64,000 bases of DNA from an uncultured Oscillibacter sp. (GTDB lineage Bacteria > Bacillota > Clostridia > Oscillospirales > Oscillospiraceae). The position numbers and the translations under genes are program-made. Location: assembly GCA_910586735.1 (NCBI GenBank), contig CAJUJW010000002.1:18056-82055 (forward strand), in the 5' to 3' direction. This document shows positions 24,558 through 33,659 of this stretch, in pieces. Every line of letters begins with the position of its first letter. Position 1 is the stretch's first letter. A model generated the notes under the pieces. The model made no database searches. It worked only from the letters and a program-made list of their open reading frames with translations, and had not been told where the DNA came from.

Positions 24558-27500
24558 TTACAGCTTTTCCGTTTCGGGAATCAGCCGCACATGGAAGTCA
24601 TACCGCCCCTCGTCCATGCGGTACTGGGGCAGCAGCCGGGGGCCGCAGCTCTCGGAGCCGATGCCGTTCTGTCCCCGGTCCAGGCACAGCACCGTGTCCC
24701 CGCAGGGGACCAGCTCAAAGTTGTGGGCCTTCTCCGTCAGCTCCTCCTGGGTGTAGGGGGAGGCGCTGAAGCTGAAGGGCGCGCCGCTCACGGCGGTGAG
24801 CCGGACCCCGCCGCCCGCCGCCGTCACGTAGTCGCAGCCGCAATGGCTTCCATTCTCCTGGGGGCGGATATAATCCTCGTGGAGCCCGGCCACCGGGGCG
24901 GCGTACACGCCGTAGCCGGCGGCCCGGCGCTTGTCCGGGTAGCTCTCCCGGGGGCCCAGACCGCAGTATTCCGCCCGGTCCATCCCGCCGGGCAGGAACA
25001 GCCGCAGGCCCAGCCGGGGCAGCTCGGGGAACTCCAGGTTCCGCTCCGCCTCCAGCCGCAGGTCCACGGCCCCGTCCGGGAAGACCGTCCACTCCGCCCG
25101 GAGGTCCAGGAAGCGCTGCAAGGCCACGGCGGACAAGGACGAGACGGCGGAAATTCGCACGGCCCCCGCCTCCATTTGCCAGCCGGTCCGGTAACAGCGG
25201 GTGACGCTCCTGTCATACCCGGCGGCCCGCCACTCCAGCTTTCGCTTGCAGTCGTTGTCGGTGGGGGCCCGCCAGACGTTGACCTCCATGGGCCGGGTGA
25301 GGAAGTCCCGCCCACCATAGCTGAGGCGGGTGAACAGTCCTGTCCGCTTGCTGTAGACGTACTCGATTCCCCTGCCGCGGATGGTGAGGAGGTCCTCCTC
25401 CTCCGTCACCTCCAGGGCCGGGGCGTCCCCTGCCCGGCGGCTGAGGAGGGCGGCAGCCCGCCGGTTCCTCCCGTCCCCGTTCTCCAGGGGCCGCTCGTCA
25501 AAGCCCAGCGGATGCCCCGCCGGAACCAGGTCCGCCGCCTCCCGGCGGCGGTAAGTCAGCCGGAGGAAGCACTTCCCGCTGTCCGGCACGGAGACGGGCA
25601 GGGAGACGGTCCCCTCTCCCTGGGGCGGGACGTGCCAGCCCTCCGGAACCTCCCCGGAGGCGACGGGCCTGCCGTCCTGGGTCACCTCGTAGGACAGGCG
25701 GACCGCGTCCTCCAGGGCGGTGAAGTCCAGGTAGTTGTGAAGGGTCAGGGCCCCGGTCTCCTGACTGTAGGACACGACGCGGGCGGGGCGGTACACGTTC
25801 CAATACTCCAGCAGTCCCGTGTGGGGGGTGCGGTCCGGGCAGACCAGGCCGTCCAGACAGAAATTCCCGTCGTGGGGGAACTCCCCGTGGTCCCCGCCGT
25901 AGTAGTACATGGCCCTGCCGTCTTCCGCCCGGCCCTTGTAAATGGCGTGGTCGCACCACTCCCAGACAAAGCCGCCGCACATGACCGGGGCACTTTCGAT
26001 GAGCTGAAAGTAGTCCTCCAGGTCGCCGGGGCCGTTGCCCATGGCGTGGGCGTACTCGCACATGAGGAAAGGCTTGTCCGGGTCCCCGTCCAGGTAGGCG
26101 TGAATCTCCTCAAAGGAGGGGTACATCATGCTGTAGAGGTCCAGGTTGGAATAGTCGTATTTCCGGGTGGGGCTGGTGTAGCGGGCGCTCTCGTAGTGGG
26201 TGAGCCGCCGGGGGTCGAAGCCCTTGGTCCAGGCCAGGGCCGCCTCAAAGCAGAGACCGAAGGCACTCTCGTTGCCCATGGACCAGATCAGCACGCAGGG
26301 ACGGTTCTTGTCCCGGTGGACGCAGCGCTCCACGCGGTCCAGGGTGGCCTCCTGAAAGTCCGGGTTGTCGGCGAAGGGCAGGTTCCAGCGCCGGGCGTGG
26401 GTCTCAAAGCTGTCGTTCTCCCGGCAGTAGCGCTCAAAGGCCCCGTGGCTCTCCAGGTCCGCCTCGGCGATGACGTAAAACCCGTACTGGTCGCACAGCT
26501 GGCAGAACCAGGGGGCGTTGGGGTAGTGGCTGGTGCGGATGGCGTTGAAGTTGTGCCGCCTCATCAGCTCCAGGTCCCGCCGGACCTGCTCCATGCTGAC
26601 GGCATAGCCGGTGACGGGGTCGGAGTCGTGGCGGTTGACGCCCCGGAACTTGACGGGCACGCCGTTGAGCAGGACCCGGTTGTCCTCCACCCGGATTTCC
26701 CGGAAGCCCACCCGGTCCGTGATGACCTCCCCCTCCGTCTCCAGCACCAGGGTGTAGAGCCGGGGGGCCTCGGCGTTCCAGGTCTGGCAGTCCGGGACCC
26801 GGATCTCCGCGTACTGCTGATAGTCCCCGTCCCCCTCCAGGGGCAGGAAAGCGGCCCTCCCCGCCGGGCGGCCCTGGGGGTCATAGAGCGCGGCGGTCAG
26901 GGGCACCGGCTCCCGGAAGAACCGGACCCGGACGTTCAGGACGCCCTCCCCGTCCCGGAGGTCCGGGGAGGCGAAGTAGTCAAAGACGCCCTCCTCCGGC
27001 CGCTTGAGGAGGTACACGTCCCGGAAGATGCCGCTCATGCGGAACTTGTCCTGGTCCTCCAGATAGCTGCCGTCGCACCATTTCAGCACCAGCGCCGCCA
27101 GGGTGTTCTCCCCGTCCTGGAGCAGGTCCGTCACATCAAACTCGCTGGTGGAGTGGGACACCTGGCTGTAGCCCGCGTACTGCCCGTTCACCCAGAGGAA
27201 AAAGCAGGAATCCACCCCCTCGAAGTTCAGAAAGGCCCTGGGGGCCGCCTGGTCCCGGCGGTGTTGGAAGCGGCGGACATAGGCCCCGCAGGGGTTGTCC
27301 TGGGGCACGTAGGGCGGGTCGGCGGGGAAGGGATAGCGGGTGTTGGTGTACTGGTGCCGGTCGTACCCCTGGGTCTGCCAGCAGCTGGGGACGGGAATGG
27401 GGGCGAAGCCCTCCAGGGGGCCATCCGGCTGGTAGAAGGGCGTCTGGAGCTCCCGGAGGCTGGGGTACCAGCGGAAGCTCCAGGTCCCGCTGAGGAGCTG

Positions 27501-27632
27501 GAAGCGGTCGGACTGTTCCCGGTGCTCCACCAGAGTGTCCATCCGCCGGGAGGCGGGGATGTAGTAGGCCCGGTTGGGCAGGGTCTTGTCGTGGAGCGTG
27601 TGCGGGTCCTCGTAATACCTGGGTACGATCAT
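24558..27632 (-). CDS. lacZ: Beta-galactosidase, glycoside hydrolase family 2 (LacZ type)
   Basis: 1024 residues, the length of E. coli LacZ. Domains in order: sugar-binding jelly roll (about 50-225, with SFRWYPSLRELQTPFYQPD, PVPSCWQTQGYD), Ig-like, TIM barrel, second Ig-like and the C-terminal beta-sandwich (Bgal_small_N, from about 745). The acid/base Glu lies in LIWSMGNESAFG (about residue 453) and the nucleophile in MCEYAHAMGNGPGDLEDY (about residue 525). No signal peptide, so it is cytoplasmic and hydrolyses imported lactose or galactosides. It starts at ATG 27632 with ACAGGAGGGAATCC upstream. It stands alone, with no lactose permease or regulator beside it. Confidence 0.95.
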   Translation of the reverse strand: MIVPRYYEDPHTLHDKTLPNRAYYIPASRRMDTLVEHREQSDRFQLLSGTWSFRWYPSLRELQTPFYQPDGPLEGFAPIPVPSCWQTQGYDRHQYTNTRYPFPADPPYVPQDNPCGAYVRRFQHRRDQAAPRAFLNFEGVDSCFFLWVNGQYAGYSQVSHSTSEFDVTDLLQDGENTLAALVLKWCDGSYLEDQDKFRMSGIFRDVYLLKRPEEGVFDYFASPDLRDGEGVLNVRVRFFREPVPLTAALYDPQGRPAGRAAFLPLEGDGDYQQYAEIRVPDCQTWNAEAPRLYTLVLETEGEVITDRVGFREIRVEDNRVLLNGVPVKFRGVNRHDSDPVTGYAVSMEQVRRDLELMRRHNFNAIRTSHYPNAPWFCQLCDQYGFYVIAEADLESHGAFERYCRENDSFETHARRWNLPFADNPDFQEATLDRVERCVHRDKNRPCVLIWSMGNESAFGLCFEAALAWTKGFDPRRLTHYESARYTSPTRKYDYSNLDLYSMMYPSFEEIHAYLDGDPDKPFLMCEYAHAMGNGPGDLEDYFQLIESAPVMCGGFVWEWCDHAIYKGRAEDGRAMYYYGGDHGEFPHDGNFCLDGLVCPDRTPHTGLLEYWNVYRPARVVSYSQETGALTLHNYLDFTALEDAVRLSYEVTQDGRPVASGEVPEGWHVPPQGEGTVSLPVSVPDSGKCFLRLTYRRREAADLVPAGHPLGFDERPLENGDGRNRRAAALLSRRAGDAPALEVTEEEDLLTIRGRGIEYVYSKRTGLFTRLSYGGRDFLTRPMEVNVWRAPTDNDCKRKLEWRAAGYDRSVTRCYRTGWQMEAGAVRISAVSSLSAVALQRFLDLRAEWTVFPDGAVDLRLEAERNLEFPELPRLGLRLFLPGGMDRAEYCGLGPRESYPDKRRAAGYGVYAAPVAGLHEDYIRPQENGSHCGCDYVTAAGGGVRLTAVSGAPFSFSASPYTQEELTEKAHNFELVPCGDTVLCLDRGQNGIGSESCGPRLLPQYRMDEGRYDFHVRLIPETEKL

Positions 27633-27780
27633 AGGGATTCCCTCCTGTTTTGTGGGCGCCGTTCCGGCCCTTTTCCTTGAAACTAGAATAGCCGGATTCG
27701 CCGGGGAATCCTATAGAGAGAATCACCAAAAATAATCCCGTGCCTTTGTGGAACCTCCCGTTTTTGCCGGGCGGGACAGG

Positions 27781-27811
27781 CGAAAGCCCCCGGCGAGGCC
27801 GGAGGCTCTTT
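27781..27811 (-). terminator. Intrinsic terminator of the first stalk-domain gene
   Basis: AGCCCCCGGC (27785-27794) pairs with GCCGGAGGCT (27798-27807) with one mismatch, followed on the reverse strand by a short T run (CTTTCG). Moderate strength. Confidence 0.5.
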
Positions 27812-27818
27812 TGCGCAC

Positions 27819-28586
27819 TTATTTGTAGCGTTTGAAAGAAACCGTCACGTTGATTCGCTGGACGGTCTCCGGCGAGACGCTGGCCACAAACTCGTTGTGA
27901 ATCCGGTCCACGTCCTCGTCGATTTCAAAGGCTCTGGTCAGAGTCTGCCCCGGCTGGATTCTCACGTTGCTCAGCCCCCCCTCATAGCCGTTGATCATGC
28001 AGGCTCGGCTCGCCGTGCAGATCACCGGGGTATCCCCGTTGTTGGTGACGGTCAGGAGCAAATGCCTCCCGCCGATGGTACTCATGCGCCGCCCGGTGCT
28101 GAAGCCCGTCCAAGTTTCCGCCACGGTCTCATCCTCAAAGGTCCATGCGGGTCCCTCCGAGGTGTCCACCGTCTTGGGGTCGATTTCCGTGAAGGGCCCC
28201 ACCTTCATGCCGAGGACCGGGGCGTCGACGATGGATTTGTCCTCGTCGGTGAGGACCTGATACCGGAGGCCCTCCGACGTGGGGCCCAGGACCACGCTGT
28301 TTCGCTTTTCACTCCAGCCGGAGGGAATGTCCAGATAGTCCGCCACCATCTCCACCGGCACATAGTTGTAGGTCTTGCCCGACGGGCCCTCATAGACTAT
28401 GTAGCCGGGGATGTTCTCGTTCTCCGCCTTGTACTCCTGGCCGGGGGTCAGCATTACCTTGTCCATGACCACCACGCCGCCTGTCCCGATTTGCAGCTTC
28501 CCCGCCGCCGCCAGGGCGGACCCCGCCAGGGACGCCAGCAGGGTCAGGGCCAGCAGCCCCGAGACCAAATGCTTCCAAGTTTTCAT
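27819..28586 (-). CDS. Secreted protein with copper-amine-oxidase-N-like stalk domain (cassette 1)
   Basis: 255 residues. A signal peptide (MKTWKHLVSGLLALTLLASLAGSALA, cut after ALA near residue 26) leads to a region like the Cu_amine_oxidN1 stalk repeat of Firmicute surface proteins (GGVVVMDKVMLTPGQEYK, then YNYVPVEMVADYLDIPSGWSEKRNSVVLG). The remainder is not recognised. It lies 122 bp downstream of the anti-sigma-like gene with its own copy of the shared ECF-type promoter (28651-28677). Probably an exported target of the sigma factor encoded upstream. Confidence 0.75.
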   Translation of the reverse strand: MKTWKHLVSGLLALTLLASLAGSALAAAGKLQIGTGGVVVMDKVMLTPGQEYKAENENIPGYIVYEGPSGKTYNYVPVEMVADYLDIPSGWSEKRNSVVLGPTSEGLRYQVLTDEDKSIVDAPVLGMKVGPFTEIDPKTVDTSEGPAWTFEDETVAETWTGFSTGRRMSTIGGRHLLLTVTNNGDTPVICTASRACMINGYEGGLSNVRIQPGQTLTRAFEIDEDVDRIHNEFVASVSPETVQRINVTVSFKRYK

Positions 28587-28650
28587 AGGGTTATACCTTC
28601 CTTTCTTTTCCGGCGGGAAGGGAAACCCCTCCCCGTTCCGTTCTGCTTAG

Positions 28651-28677
28651 TAAACGGAGGGGGAGGGCTTTGTATCC
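28651..28677 (-). promoter_or_regulatory. ECF-type promoter motif before secreted gene 1
   Basis: On the reverse strand GGATAC (28672-28677), a 15-nt C-rich spacer and CGTTTA (28651-28656). The same -35/15/-10 arrangement occurs at 30587-30613, 31782-31808 and 33660-33686. Confidence 0.7.
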
Positions 28678-28708
28678 CAGGATTTTCAAAATTTCTAAAA
28701 TAATTTTT

Positions 28709-30031
28709 CTACTCGGTCAATCGCTCCAGTTCGCTCAGCTCCACTCTGGTCCCGTTCAGCTTCACCGCCGTTATCGTGGCGGGGTCGATGGGGTGGGGAT
28801 AGCTGACGCCCACGTCGCCGCCGCAGACTCCTTCCAAGGATGTGCTCATGCCTCTCCCGCCGCCCCGGTTGGAGAGGTCCACATAGCCGCCGTCCTCGGT
28901 CCATAGGCCCTGAATGACGCTGAACAGCGCCTTGGACACGTCCTTATCGTACAGCGTGTCCGGGTTCAGCGGTTTCAGCTCGTCGTACTCTTCGGGGCGG
29001 ACGTACTCCACCGGGGACGAGACCTCAAAGTCAACGTCCATATCAAAGACGGATATCTCAAACCCGGTGAACCGGAAGGGGATTCCGTCGACCGTGGCGG
29101 GAACGGTCCCCTGGTAGTGAATGGGCCGGATAGGTTCCCCCAGGGTGAAGGTGAAGTCCATGGGTCCTCTCAAAAACGTGACATCCGGTCCGGGGCCGGT
29201 GCGCTCGCTGTCGTGCCACGTGACCGCGCCCTTTCCGTCCACATAGGTGGCGATATTTTTCAGCCGCAGGGTGATTTCCGGCTGTTCCAGATAGTCCTTA
29301 AAGGCCATGAAGGTCTCGAAGGTGAGGGTGTTCTCCGTCCGGTCAATCAAGTGAAAGCTCAGCAGACAGACGTGATTCCAATAGCCGGCCTGTCCCAAGT
29401 CCATGCGGTTCTGGACAGACCGCTCCAGCAGCTCCTGGGAGTCGTCGCCCACTCCGTCGAAAAAGCTGGCCTCGTCCTTCCACACATATTTCTTCCAGTT
29501 CTTTTCCGACAGTAAAAAGCTGCACTCCTCCGTATAGAGGTTGGTCTCCGCGGCTACCTCCTCGGGGATGTCCGGGGCCGTCACCGTCAGGGACATGTGC
29601 AGATAGCTTCCGTCCCACACGGCGGCGTTCAGAGTGGCCGTCACGCCGTCCACGGTCTGGCTCTGCTCAATGGCCGTGCCCGTGCGGCTCAGGACCCCCT
29701 CCGAAATCTCCGGGGCTTTCGGGTCCACCTCCAGCCGGGGGAACCACTGGGAGAACTGCCCGGTCACCAGGGCGTAGCCGCAGGCGGAGAGCAGAAGCAG
29801 GGCCGCCGCGATGACGGCGATCCGCCAGTTCAGCCGCCGCCTCCGGCGGGGACTCCTGGCCTCCCACCGGCGCATCCAGCCCCAGGGGTCCGCCAGAAGG
29901 CGCATCCTCTCCCGGAGATAGTCCGGGGAGAAGTCCGCCCCGGCGGCGTCCGCGGTTTCCAGCACGGGCCGGTACTGGTTCAGATTGGCCTCCATCAGCG
30001 CCCGGCGCAGCGAAGCGTTAGACTGCGTCAT
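28709..30031 (-). CDS. DUF4179-like membrane protein, probable anti-sigma factor (cassette 1)
   Basis: 440 residues: an N-terminal cytoplasmic part (about 1-68: LLRERMRLLADPWGWMRRWEARSPRRRRRLNWR area), one membrane helix at about 70-88 (IAVIAAALLLLSACGYALV), then a large extracellular domain beginning TGQFSQWFPRLEVDPKAPE with beta-rich sequence (TATLNAAVWDGSYLHMSLTV). This layout is that of DUF4179-type proteins co-encoded with ECF sigma factors, which serve as anti-sigma factors. Its start lies inside the sigma gene, with a 14-nt overlap. The function is inferred from position and topology; no anti-sigma motif is identified with certainty. Confidence 0.75.
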   Translation of the reverse strand: MTQSNASLRRALMEANLNQYRPVLETADAAGADFSPDYLRERMRLLADPWGWMRRWEARSPRRRRRLNWRIAVIAAALLLLSACGYALVTGQFSQWFPRLEVDPKAPEISEGVLSRTGTAIEQSQTVDGVTATLNAAVWDGSYLHMSLTVTAPDIPEEVAAETNLYTEECSFLLSEKNWKKYVWKDEASFFDGVGDDSQELLERSVQNRMDLGQAGYWNHVCLLSFHLIDRTENTLTFETFMAFKDYLEQPEITLRLKNIATYVDGKGAVTWHDSERTGPGPDVTFLRGPMDFTFTLGEPIRPIHYQGTVPATVDGIPFRFTGFEISVFDMDVDFEVSSPVEYVRPEEYDELKPLNPDTLYDKDVSKALFSVIQGLWTEDGGYVDLSNRGGGRGMSTSLEGVCGGDVGVSYPHPIDPATITAVKLNGTRVELSELERLTE

Positions 30032-30551
30032 AACGGCATCCCCCCTTCTCCAGCTGTGCCCGCAGCATGGCCTTGCCCCGCATCACCCGGCTGGCCACGG
30101 TGGACTCGTTGATGTTCAGCCGCCGGGCAATCTCCCGGTTGGTCTCCTCCTCCACCAGCTTCAGCTCCAGAACCCGGCGGTAGCCCTCCGGCAGGGCCCG
30201 GATGAGGGAGACCAGATAGTCGTATTCGTCCTGGTGGTCCTCCGGGGCCGGGGGGTCCCAGTTCTCGGGAAAGGCCACGGTCCGCCGCCGGGAGCGGAGG
30301 ATGTCCAGGGCGCAGTTCTTGGCGGCGGTGACGGCGTAGCCCTCCGTCTCCGCCCAGGGCAGGACGGTGACCCGCTCCCAGTTTTTCAAAAGCCGGTACC
30401 AGGTCTGCTGGGCGGCGTCCTCCGCCTGGTCCGGGTCCCCCAGGACCCGCAGGGCCACGGCGTAGACCTTCTTCTCGTAGGTCTCGTAGAGCTTGGTAAA
30501 CCTCCGCTGGTCCTCCTCGGTCTCCAGCATGGCCAGGAACATCGCGAGCAT
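30018..30551 (-). CDS. ECF-type sigma-70 family RNA polymerase sigma factor (cassette 1)
   Basis: 177 residues, ECF size. Sigma region 2 covers about 14-80 (RFTKLYETYEKKVYAVALRVLGDPDQAEDAAQQTWYRLLKNW) and region 4 about 115-165 (LPEGYRRVLELKLVEEETNREIARRLNINESTVASRVMRGK). ATG 30551 follows AAAGGATG and lies 36 nt downstream of the shared promoter motif, suggesting autoregulation. It overlaps the membrane gene by 14 nt. A close paralogue starts at 33625. Confidence 0.93.
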   Translation of the reverse strand: MLAMFLAMLETEEDQRRFTKLYETYEKKVYAVALRVLGDPDQAEDAAQQTWYRLLKNWERVTVLPWAETEGYAVTAAKNCALDILRSRRRTVAFPENWDPPAPEDHQDEYDYLVSLIRALPEGYRRVLELKLVEEETNREIARRLNINESTVASRVMRGKAMLRAQLEKGGCRYDAV

Positions 30552-30586
30552 GAGCGGTCACATCCTTTGTCTTTGGTCTCACCTAA

Positions 30587-30613
30587 CAAACGGCGGGGGA
30601 GGGGAAAGTATCC
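30587..30613 (-). promoter_or_regulatory. ECF-type promoter motif before sigma gene 1
   Basis: GGATAC (30608-30613), 15-nt spacer TTTCCCCTCCCCCGC, then CGTTTG (30587-30592). An AAAATTTT tract lies just upstream, as at the other copies. Confidence 0.7.
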
Positions 30614-30703
30614 CGCCGGGGGGAAAATTTTTTTCGGCGTCTCTTACCTATTAAAACGCACCGGCGGGAAAAACGCAACCGGGAAATCCGCCGGGGGCGT
30701 GTC

Positions 30704-30793
30704 CGGTAGGGGCCGCCGCCCCCCGGCGGCCCGTTCCCCTGAAACTGCCGGGGTTTCCAAGAAGCCGGGCGGCCCAAGGGGGCCGCCCCTACG
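30704..30793. repeat. Pair of GTAGGGGCGGCC-type palindromic elements
   Basis: Two hairpin units in opposite orientation: GGTAGGGGCCGCCGCC with GGCGGCCCG (30704-30733), and GGGCGGCCC with GGGGGCCGCCCCTACGG (30765-30793). A third unit is at 38685-38713. They lie in non-coding DNA between the cassettes and look like a dispersed REP-like family. The rest of 30632-30830 shows no gene. Confidence 0.6.
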
Positions 30794-30829
30794 GGATAAA
30801 CTCTCCTGGAAGGACAGCGCCCCGCGCCG

Positions 30830-31714
30830 TCACCACAGCCGGCCCTCGATCATGGCCTGCTGGACATACTCCATGGACTTGCCCTCGAAATGTCCTTGGC
30901 AGGTGCCCTTTCCCTCCTTGATGACATTGCCGTCCAGATCATACACGTAATAGGTGTACTCGTGGGGGCACTCCTCCTTGGAGAGGCCGTCCAGGGCTTT
31001 CGGGGCTTCGTTGTACTCCTTCCAGCGGACATAGCCGCCCTCCGACGGCACCAAGTCCGGCTCGTAGCCCACGTAATAGCACAGCTCCCAAGGGCCGTAG
31101 GTCTCGCCCTTTTTGTTCTTCGGATAATCTCCGTTTACCAGCTGTTCCTCCACCTTCTTTTTGTCCCGCTCGTCCAGGGCGTCCTTGTTGCCCACCAGAT
31201 ACTCCCACCAGGTCAGCCCGTCCTTGTTCTTGAACAGTTTGTCGTTGCCCCGGTAGGAGTTCACATCATCGTCCGGCAGAATCGTGCCGCCCCGGCTTTT
31301 GATGAGCTCCAAGTCGCCCCGGCGGGGGTTCTCGGGCACCGTCTTGGGCGTACTGAGGTCGATGACTTCTTCTTCGGCGGGAGCGGGCTGGGGGGCGGGC
31401 ATCTTCCCCAGGTAAATGGTCTTGGAAGCGGAGTCATAGTTGACCTCCACCCCCAGCAGGTCGCTGATCTTGCGGAGGGGCAGATAGTTGGTCTTCCCGC
31501 CCGTCTCGTCGGTGTAGAGGATGGAGCCGGGGATCATCTGCCCGTTGGCGGCGGAAATGTCCGCCCCCGCCACGATGACGGTCCCCCCGTCCAGGCAGAC
31601 GTTGGCGAAGTTGTAGCTGACCTTCCCCGCCGCCGCCAGGGCGGTGGTCAGGCAGGCGGACAGGGCCAGGGCGGCGAAGAAGCCGCCGGCAAAGGACGCG
31701 ATACGTTTTTTCAT
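30830..31714 (-). CDS. Secreted protein with copper-amine-oxidase-N-like stalk domain (cassette 2)
   Basis: 294 residues from ATG 31714 (MKKRIASFAGGFFAALALSACLTTALA, signal peptide ending near residue 27). The next ~100 residues contain the stalk repeat GSILYTDETGGKTNYLPLRKISDLLGVEVNYDSASKTIYLG, typical of Cu_amine_oxidN1. After a Pro/Glu linker the C-terminal half has a charged region (KDKKKVEEQLVNGDYPKNKK area) and EYTYYVYDLDGNVIKEGKGTCQG. It parallels the 27819-28586 protein in place, signal peptide and stalk, but the C-terminal halves differ. It carries its own shared ECF-type promoter. Confidence 0.75.
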   Translation of the reverse strand: MKKRIASFAGGFFAALALSACLTTALAAAGKVSYNFANVCLDGGTVIVAGADISAANGQMIPGSILYTDETGGKTNYLPLRKISDLLGVEVNYDSASKTIYLGKMPAPQPAPAEEEVIDLSTPKTVPENPRRGDLELIKSRGGTILPDDDVNSYRGNDKLFKNKDGLTWWEYLVGNKDALDERDKKKVEEQLVNGDYPKNKKGETYGPWELCYYVGYEPDLVPSEGGYVRWKEYNEAPKALDGLSKEECPHEYTYYVYDLDGNVIKEGKGTCQGHFEGKSMEYVQQAMIEGRLW

Positions 31715-31781
31715 GGGATATACCTTCCTTTCTTTTTCCGGCGGGAGGGCGGAAAAGCCCTCCCCGTTCCGTTCTGTCAGG

Positions 31782-31808
31782 TAAACGGAGGGGGAGGGCG
31801 TTTCATTA
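31782..31808 (-). promoter_or_regulatory. ECF-type promoter motif before secreted gene 2
   Basis: TAATGA (31803-31808), 15-nt spacer AACGCCCTCCCCCTC, CGTTTA (31782-31787). The spacer is nearly identical to that at 28651-28677. Confidence 0.65.
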
Positions 31809-31839
31809 CACGATCTGGGAAAATTTTTAAAAAATTTTT

Positions 31840-33099
31840 TTACCCGTCCAGGCGCTCCCATTCGCTCAGCTCAATCCGGGTTTCGCCGACTTCCAGCGCC
31901 GTCACCGTGGCGGGGTCGATGGGATAGGGGAAGAAGAAGCTCCAGTCAGCCTCGAGGGTCTCCCCAGGAACGCCGCCGCTCGTGACGCCGCCTGCGTCCG
32001 TGAGGTCTATATAGTCCCCGTCCTCCGTCCAGACGCCAAAGGGGCCCTGCCAAAAGGCATAATTCAGATTCACGTAGTCCAGCGGTTCCACGCCCTCGTC
32101 GAGCTCGAACCCCGGGGGGAATCCCCCGGGCAAAGCCACCGGGACCAGAACCTCGCCGGTGATCATCAGCTCACTGGTGGAGAGCTGGAACTCCGTGAAG
32201 CGCAGGGGGATCTCCGGCAGAGGCGGCTTCCCCAGGGTCACCTCCACCTTGCCGCCCTCATAGCGGACGGCCGGGACCGTCTTCTCCAGGGTGAAGGTGA
32301 AGTCAAAGGGCCCGTCGATGTGGAACTTGTCGTCCCCGAAGAAGGAGAGCTTTTCCATGTGGAGGGTCATCTCCGGCCGCTCTACATAGGGCAGCAGGAA
32401 CGTGTGGACCTCAAAGGTGAGGATGTCCCCCTCCCGCTCGATCAGCTGGAAGTCCAGGCCGTAGTTCCGCTTGTAGCCCTCTTCCGCCCTTTTCCGGATT
32501 TCCGCCTCCCGCGCGAACCAGTTCATAGAGGACAGCCTCTCCCTCTCATATTCAAACCACTGGTCCTCCCGCATACTCAAATAGCACTCCGCCGTGTGCA
32601 GCCCCTTTCCATAGGGGCCGGAGGGGCCGGGGGTAAACTCCTCGGGAATATCCGGGCACTTCATCACGATGGAGAGCAGCAGGGACTCCCCGTCCCACAC
32701 GGCGGCGTTGAGGGTGATTGCCGCGTCCCCCTCGGTCCGGGTCTCCTCGATCAGCGTGCCCGTGCGGCCCAGGACCTCCTCCGAGGTCTCCGGGGCCTGG
32801 GGGTTCACCCCCCGGCTGGGGAACCACTGGGAGAACTGCCCCGTGACCACGGCGTAGGCACAGGCGGAGAGGAGCAGCAGGGCCGCCGCGATGGCGACAA
32901 TCCGCCAGTTCAGCCGCCGCCGTCCCCCGGACCGGCTCTGTTCCCAGCCCTGGGGGTCCGCCAGGACGCGGGTCCGTTCCCGGAGATACCGGGGGGAGAA
33001 GTCAAAGTCCCCGGCCTCCGCGCTCTGGAGGGCGCTCTCATACTGGGCAAGGTTGGCGTCCATCAAAGCCCGGCGCAAAAGAACGTCAAACTGCGTCAT
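31840..33099 (-). CDS. DUF4179-like membrane protein, probable anti-sigma factor (cassette 2)
   Basis: 419 residues, collinear with the cassette-1 protein: start MTQFDVLLRRALMDANLAQY against MTQSNASLRRALMEANLNQY, one membrane helix (IVAIAAALLLLSACAYAVV at about 70-88), then TGQFSQWFPSRGVNPQAPE and a beta-rich extracellular domain containing ITLNAAVWDGESLLLSIVM. It overlaps its sigma gene by 14 nt, exactly as in cassette 1. The ectodomains have diverged more than the N-terminal parts, as expected if each anti-sigma senses a different signal or target. Confidence 0.75.
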   Translation of the reverse strand: MTQFDVLLRRALMDANLAQYESALQSAEAGDFDFSPRYLRERTRVLADPQGWEQSRSGGRRRLNWRIVAIAAALLLLSACAYAVVTGQFSQWFPSRGVNPQAPETSEEVLGRTGTLIEETRTEGDAAITLNAAVWDGESLLLSIVMKCPDIPEEFTPGPSGPYGKGLHTAECYLSMREDQWFEYERERLSSMNWFAREAEIRKRAEEGYKRNYGLDFQLIEREGDILTFEVHTFLLPYVERPEMTLHMEKLSFFGDDKFHIDGPFDFTFTLEKTVPAVRYEGGKVEVTLGKPPLPEIPLRFTEFQLSTSELMITGEVLVPVALPGGFPPGFELDEGVEPLDYVNLNYAFWQGPFGVWTEDGDYIDLTDAGGVTSGGVPGETLEADWSFFFPYPIDPATVTALEVGETRIELSEWERLDG

Positions 33100-33625
33100 A
33101 GGTGTATCCCTCCTTCTCCAGGCGCTCCTTCAGCAGATTCCGGCCCCGCAGGACCCGGACGGCCACGGCGGACTCGCTGAGCCCCAGCCGCCGGGCAATT
33201 TCCTTGTTGGTCTGCTCCTCCACCAGCTTCAGCTCCAGGACCCGCCGGTAGTTCTCCGGCAGGGACCGGATGAGGGACACCAGGTAGTCGTATTCGTCCT
33301 GGCGGTCCTCCTGGGCCGGGGGGGCCCAGTCCTCGGGGAGGGCCACGGTTTTCCGGTCCGCGCGGAGGATGTCCAGGGCGCAGTTCTTGGAAACCGTCAC
33401 CACATAGCCCTCCGTCTCCTCCCAGGGCAGGGCGGAAACCCGGTCCCAGTATTTGATAAGCTGGAGCCAGGTCTGCTGGGCCGCGTCCTCCGCCCGGTCC
33501 CGGTCCCGGTCCCCCAGGACCCGGAGGGCCACGGCGTAGATTTTCTTCTCGTGGGCCTCGAACAGCCGGGTAAACCGCCGCTGGTCCTCCTCGGTCTCCA
33601 GCATGGCAAGGAACATCACAAGCAT
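33086..33625 (-). CDS. ECF-type sigma-70 family RNA polymerase sigma factor (cassette 2)
   Basis: 179 residues from the ATG at 33625 (MLVMFLAMLETEEDQRRFTRL), which has AAGGAGGAGAG upstream and aligns with the start of the cassette-1 sigma. An ATG 30 nt further out would lie almost at the expected transcription start. Region 2: KKIYAVALRVLGDRDRDRAEDAAQQTWLQLI; region 4: LPENYRRVLELKLVEEQTNKEIARRLGLSESAVAVRVLRGR. A DRDRDR insertion distinguishes it from the paralogue at 30018-30551. Autoregulation is suggested by the motif at 33660-33686. Confidence 0.93.
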   Translation of the reverse strand: MLVMFLAMLETEEDQRRFTRLFEAHEKKIYAVALRVLGDRDRDRAEDAAQQTWLQLIKYWDRVSALPWEETEGYVVTVSKNCALDILRADRKTVALPEDWAPPAQEDRQDEYDYLVSLIRSLPENYRRVLELKLVEEQTNKEIARRLGLSESAVAVRVLRGRNLLKERLEKEGYTYDAV

Positions 33626-33659
33626 GCGCGCTCTCCTCCTTTGTGTTGAACTCACTGGG

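Noticed and set aside
24495..27680. Open frame of more than 1000 codons opposite lacZ
   Set aside because: It mirrors the beta-galactosidase gene, whose catalytic motifs are intact on the minus strand; no protein family is recognisable on the plus strand.
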